A stretch of 64,000 nucleotides of DNA from Luteolibacter algae (GTDB taxonomy: Bacteria > Verrucomicrobiota > Verrucomicrobiia > Verrucomicrobiales > Akkermansiaceae), in NCBI RefSeq assembly GCF_042683045.1, contig NZ_JBHUIT010000001.1, forward strand, positions 186,001 through 250,000. The letters run 5' to 3'. The notes under the pieces were generated by a model. The model searched no databases. It was not told the DNA's origin and saw only the letters and a program-made list of their open reading frames with translations. This document shows positions 62,872-64,000 of the stretch, piece after piece (within the stretch, counting starts at the first letter, position 1; each line of letters begins with the position of its first letter). The position numbers were made by a program, and so were the translations under genes.

Positions 62872-64000
62872 ATGACTTCCTCAAAATTTTTACTACCGGG
62901 TCGCGGATGGCTCTTGAGTCGCTTGGCTCTCATGGCTTTGGTCTTTATCACTGCATTCACGGGCCAATTGAAGGCTCAGGATTTTGAGGGCAAAAATATT
63001 TCGGAAGTCGCTATTAGATACCGCGGTGCAAAGACGGTTGATGAGGCTCGGTTGCGCAATCTCATGTCTACAAAAGCCGGGACGCAATATCGTGCGGAAC
63101 GTTTGGATAACGATATCAAAACGCTTTTTGAGTCTGGCCTGATTGACGATGTCCGTTTTCTTGCAGAGCCAGTCGGTAGTGGCGTGCGTGTGATTGCAGA
63201 TGTCCTCACCCGCCCGGCAATCAACGGTGTTGGTTTCGTGGGGAATACTATTTTCTCAGATCAAAAACTGGCCAAGGAGACAAAATTGAAATCCGGCGGC
63301 TCAATGAGTGATGCGGAAATTCTCGAAGCCCGGCGGAACATCGAGGAATATTATCAAGGTTACGGTTATCCGGATGTTTTGGTTTCCCATCGCACCCAAG
63401 CGACTGGCCAGGCAGGTCTTTCCGATCTGATCTTCGTGATCGACGAGGGAGCGAAGAATGAAGTTCGTAAAATTCGGTTCGAAGGAAATACGGTTTTCAC
63501 CACTCCCGAGCTCAAGAAGGAGATGAAAACAAAAGAAAAAGGATGGTTTTCATGGCTGACGAAATCCGGGCGTTTTGAGTCCGACCAGCTCGACAACGAT
63601 CTCGATGCGGTTCTCGATTACTACCGCAGCAAAGGCTACCTTCGCGCCAGCAGTCCGGGTATCCGCCGCGATCCGGTGGGCGATGGCCGGGTAGACCTGG
63701 TCATTCCGATCAACGAGGGAGATAAATACACCGTCGCCGGTGTTAGCTTCGGACCGATGCGGGTTTTCAAACCGGAAGAGCTTTATCCGTCCATGACCTT
63801 GAATGGAAATGATGCCTATTCCTCAAAAAAAATGCGGGATGACATCAAGACGATCCGTAGCTTCTATGGTTCCCGCGGTTATGCGGATGCGGTGGTTACA
63901 CCCGATATCAAGGACGCAGGCCCCAACCGCGTAAATATCAAATACATCATCACCGAAGGATCCCGCTACAAGGTGGGCCGCGTGAATATCCAGGGTAACA
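62872..64000 (+). CDS. bamA: Outer membrane protein assembly factor BamA (5' part)
   Basis: The first 376 codons, cut by the window edge. After a signal peptide (cleavage near 'GQLKAQ') the sequence shows repeated POTRA domains: 'ISEVAIRYRGAKTVDEARLRNLMSTKAG', 'INGVGFVGNTIFSDQKL', 'VRKIRFEGNTVFTTPELKKEMKTKE' and 'YTVAGVSFG'. These match the Omp85/BamA family that inserts beta-barrels; the barrel itself lies beyond the window. TamA is a possible alternative, though at least four POTRA-like repeats favour BamA. Confidence 0.85.
   Translation, partial: MTSSKFLLPGRGWLLSRLALMALVFITAFTGQLKAQDFEGKNISEVAIRYRGAKTVDEARLRNLMSTKAGTQYRAERLDNDIKTLFESGLIDDVRFLAEPVGSGVRVIADVLTRPAINGVGFVGNTIFSDQKLAKETKLKSGGSMSDAEILEARRNIEEYYQGYGYPDVLVSHRTQATGQAGLSDLIFVIDEGAKNEVRKIRFEGNTVFTTPELKKEMKTKEKGWFSWLTKSGRFESDQLDNDLDAVLDYYRSKGYLRASSPGIRRDPVGDGRVDLVIPINEGDKYTVAGVSFGPMRVFKPEELYPSMTLNGNDAYSSKKMRDDIKTIRSFYGSRGYADAVVTPDIKDAGPNRVNIKYIITEGSRYKVGRVNIQGN

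Overview
The window looks like a chromosomal segment of a marine, polysaccharide-degrading member of Verrucomicrobiota (probably Verrucomicrobiales). The evidence is the combination of a DUF1592 planctomycete-type cytochrome with a DUF1552 partner, a hydrazine-synthase-alpha-like PD40/cytochrome protein, an ECF sigma/FecR pair, and several secreted sulfatases and glycoside hydrolases with no SusC/SusD pair. Shine-Dalgarno motifs are scarce. The taxonomic assignment is inference; no rRNA gene is present.

Layout. 1-6.8 kb (minus strand): the start of an exported protein, a five-bladed-propeller glycoside hydrolase, a sulfatase, and an overlapping DUF1592/DUF1552 pair. 6.9-8.8 kb: ECF sigma factor plus membrane FecR protein, divergent from that pair. 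8.9-16.8 kb: housekeeping genes (truC, lipB, TPMT-like methyltransferase, ruvC, TPM protein, SH3 lipoprotein, small zincin, MoxR ATPase, purN, iclR). 17-21.6 kb: two secreted haem-binding beta-propeller proteins, the second broken by a frameshift.

21.7-35.8 kb is a sulfated-galactan utilisation locus. On the minus strand it reads GH36, two tandem paralogous sulfatases, a DUF1080-like protein, a third sulfatase, GH16 and a decayed fourth sulfatase. Facing away on the plus strand are two tandem GH82 (iota-carrageenase family) proteins, both lacking the aspartate of the family's catalytic pair. The set fits degradation of a carrageenan-like galactan: GH16 and GH82 cut the chain, the sulfatases remove sulfate, and GH36 removes alpha-galactose. 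35.9-40.8 kb holds a helical-repeat protein, NDH-2, a YHS protein, a sigma/zinc-anti-sigma pair and an orphan protein.

40.9-57.9 kb is tRNA-Met(CAU) followed by a fused str-S10-spc ribosomal operon running from rpsL to secY, adk and map. It lacks tuf, rpsN and rpmD and carries an unrelated exported coiled-coil gene between rpsS and rplV. Then come lepA, recQ, a RodZ-like gene (minus) and the 5' part of bamA, cut by the window edge.

Most plausible new biology: the altered GH82 pair, the coiled-coil gene inside the S10 operon, and a near-consensus promoter placed so that rplC mRNA would be leaderless in an operon where nearly all start codons lack a Shine-Dalgarno sequence.
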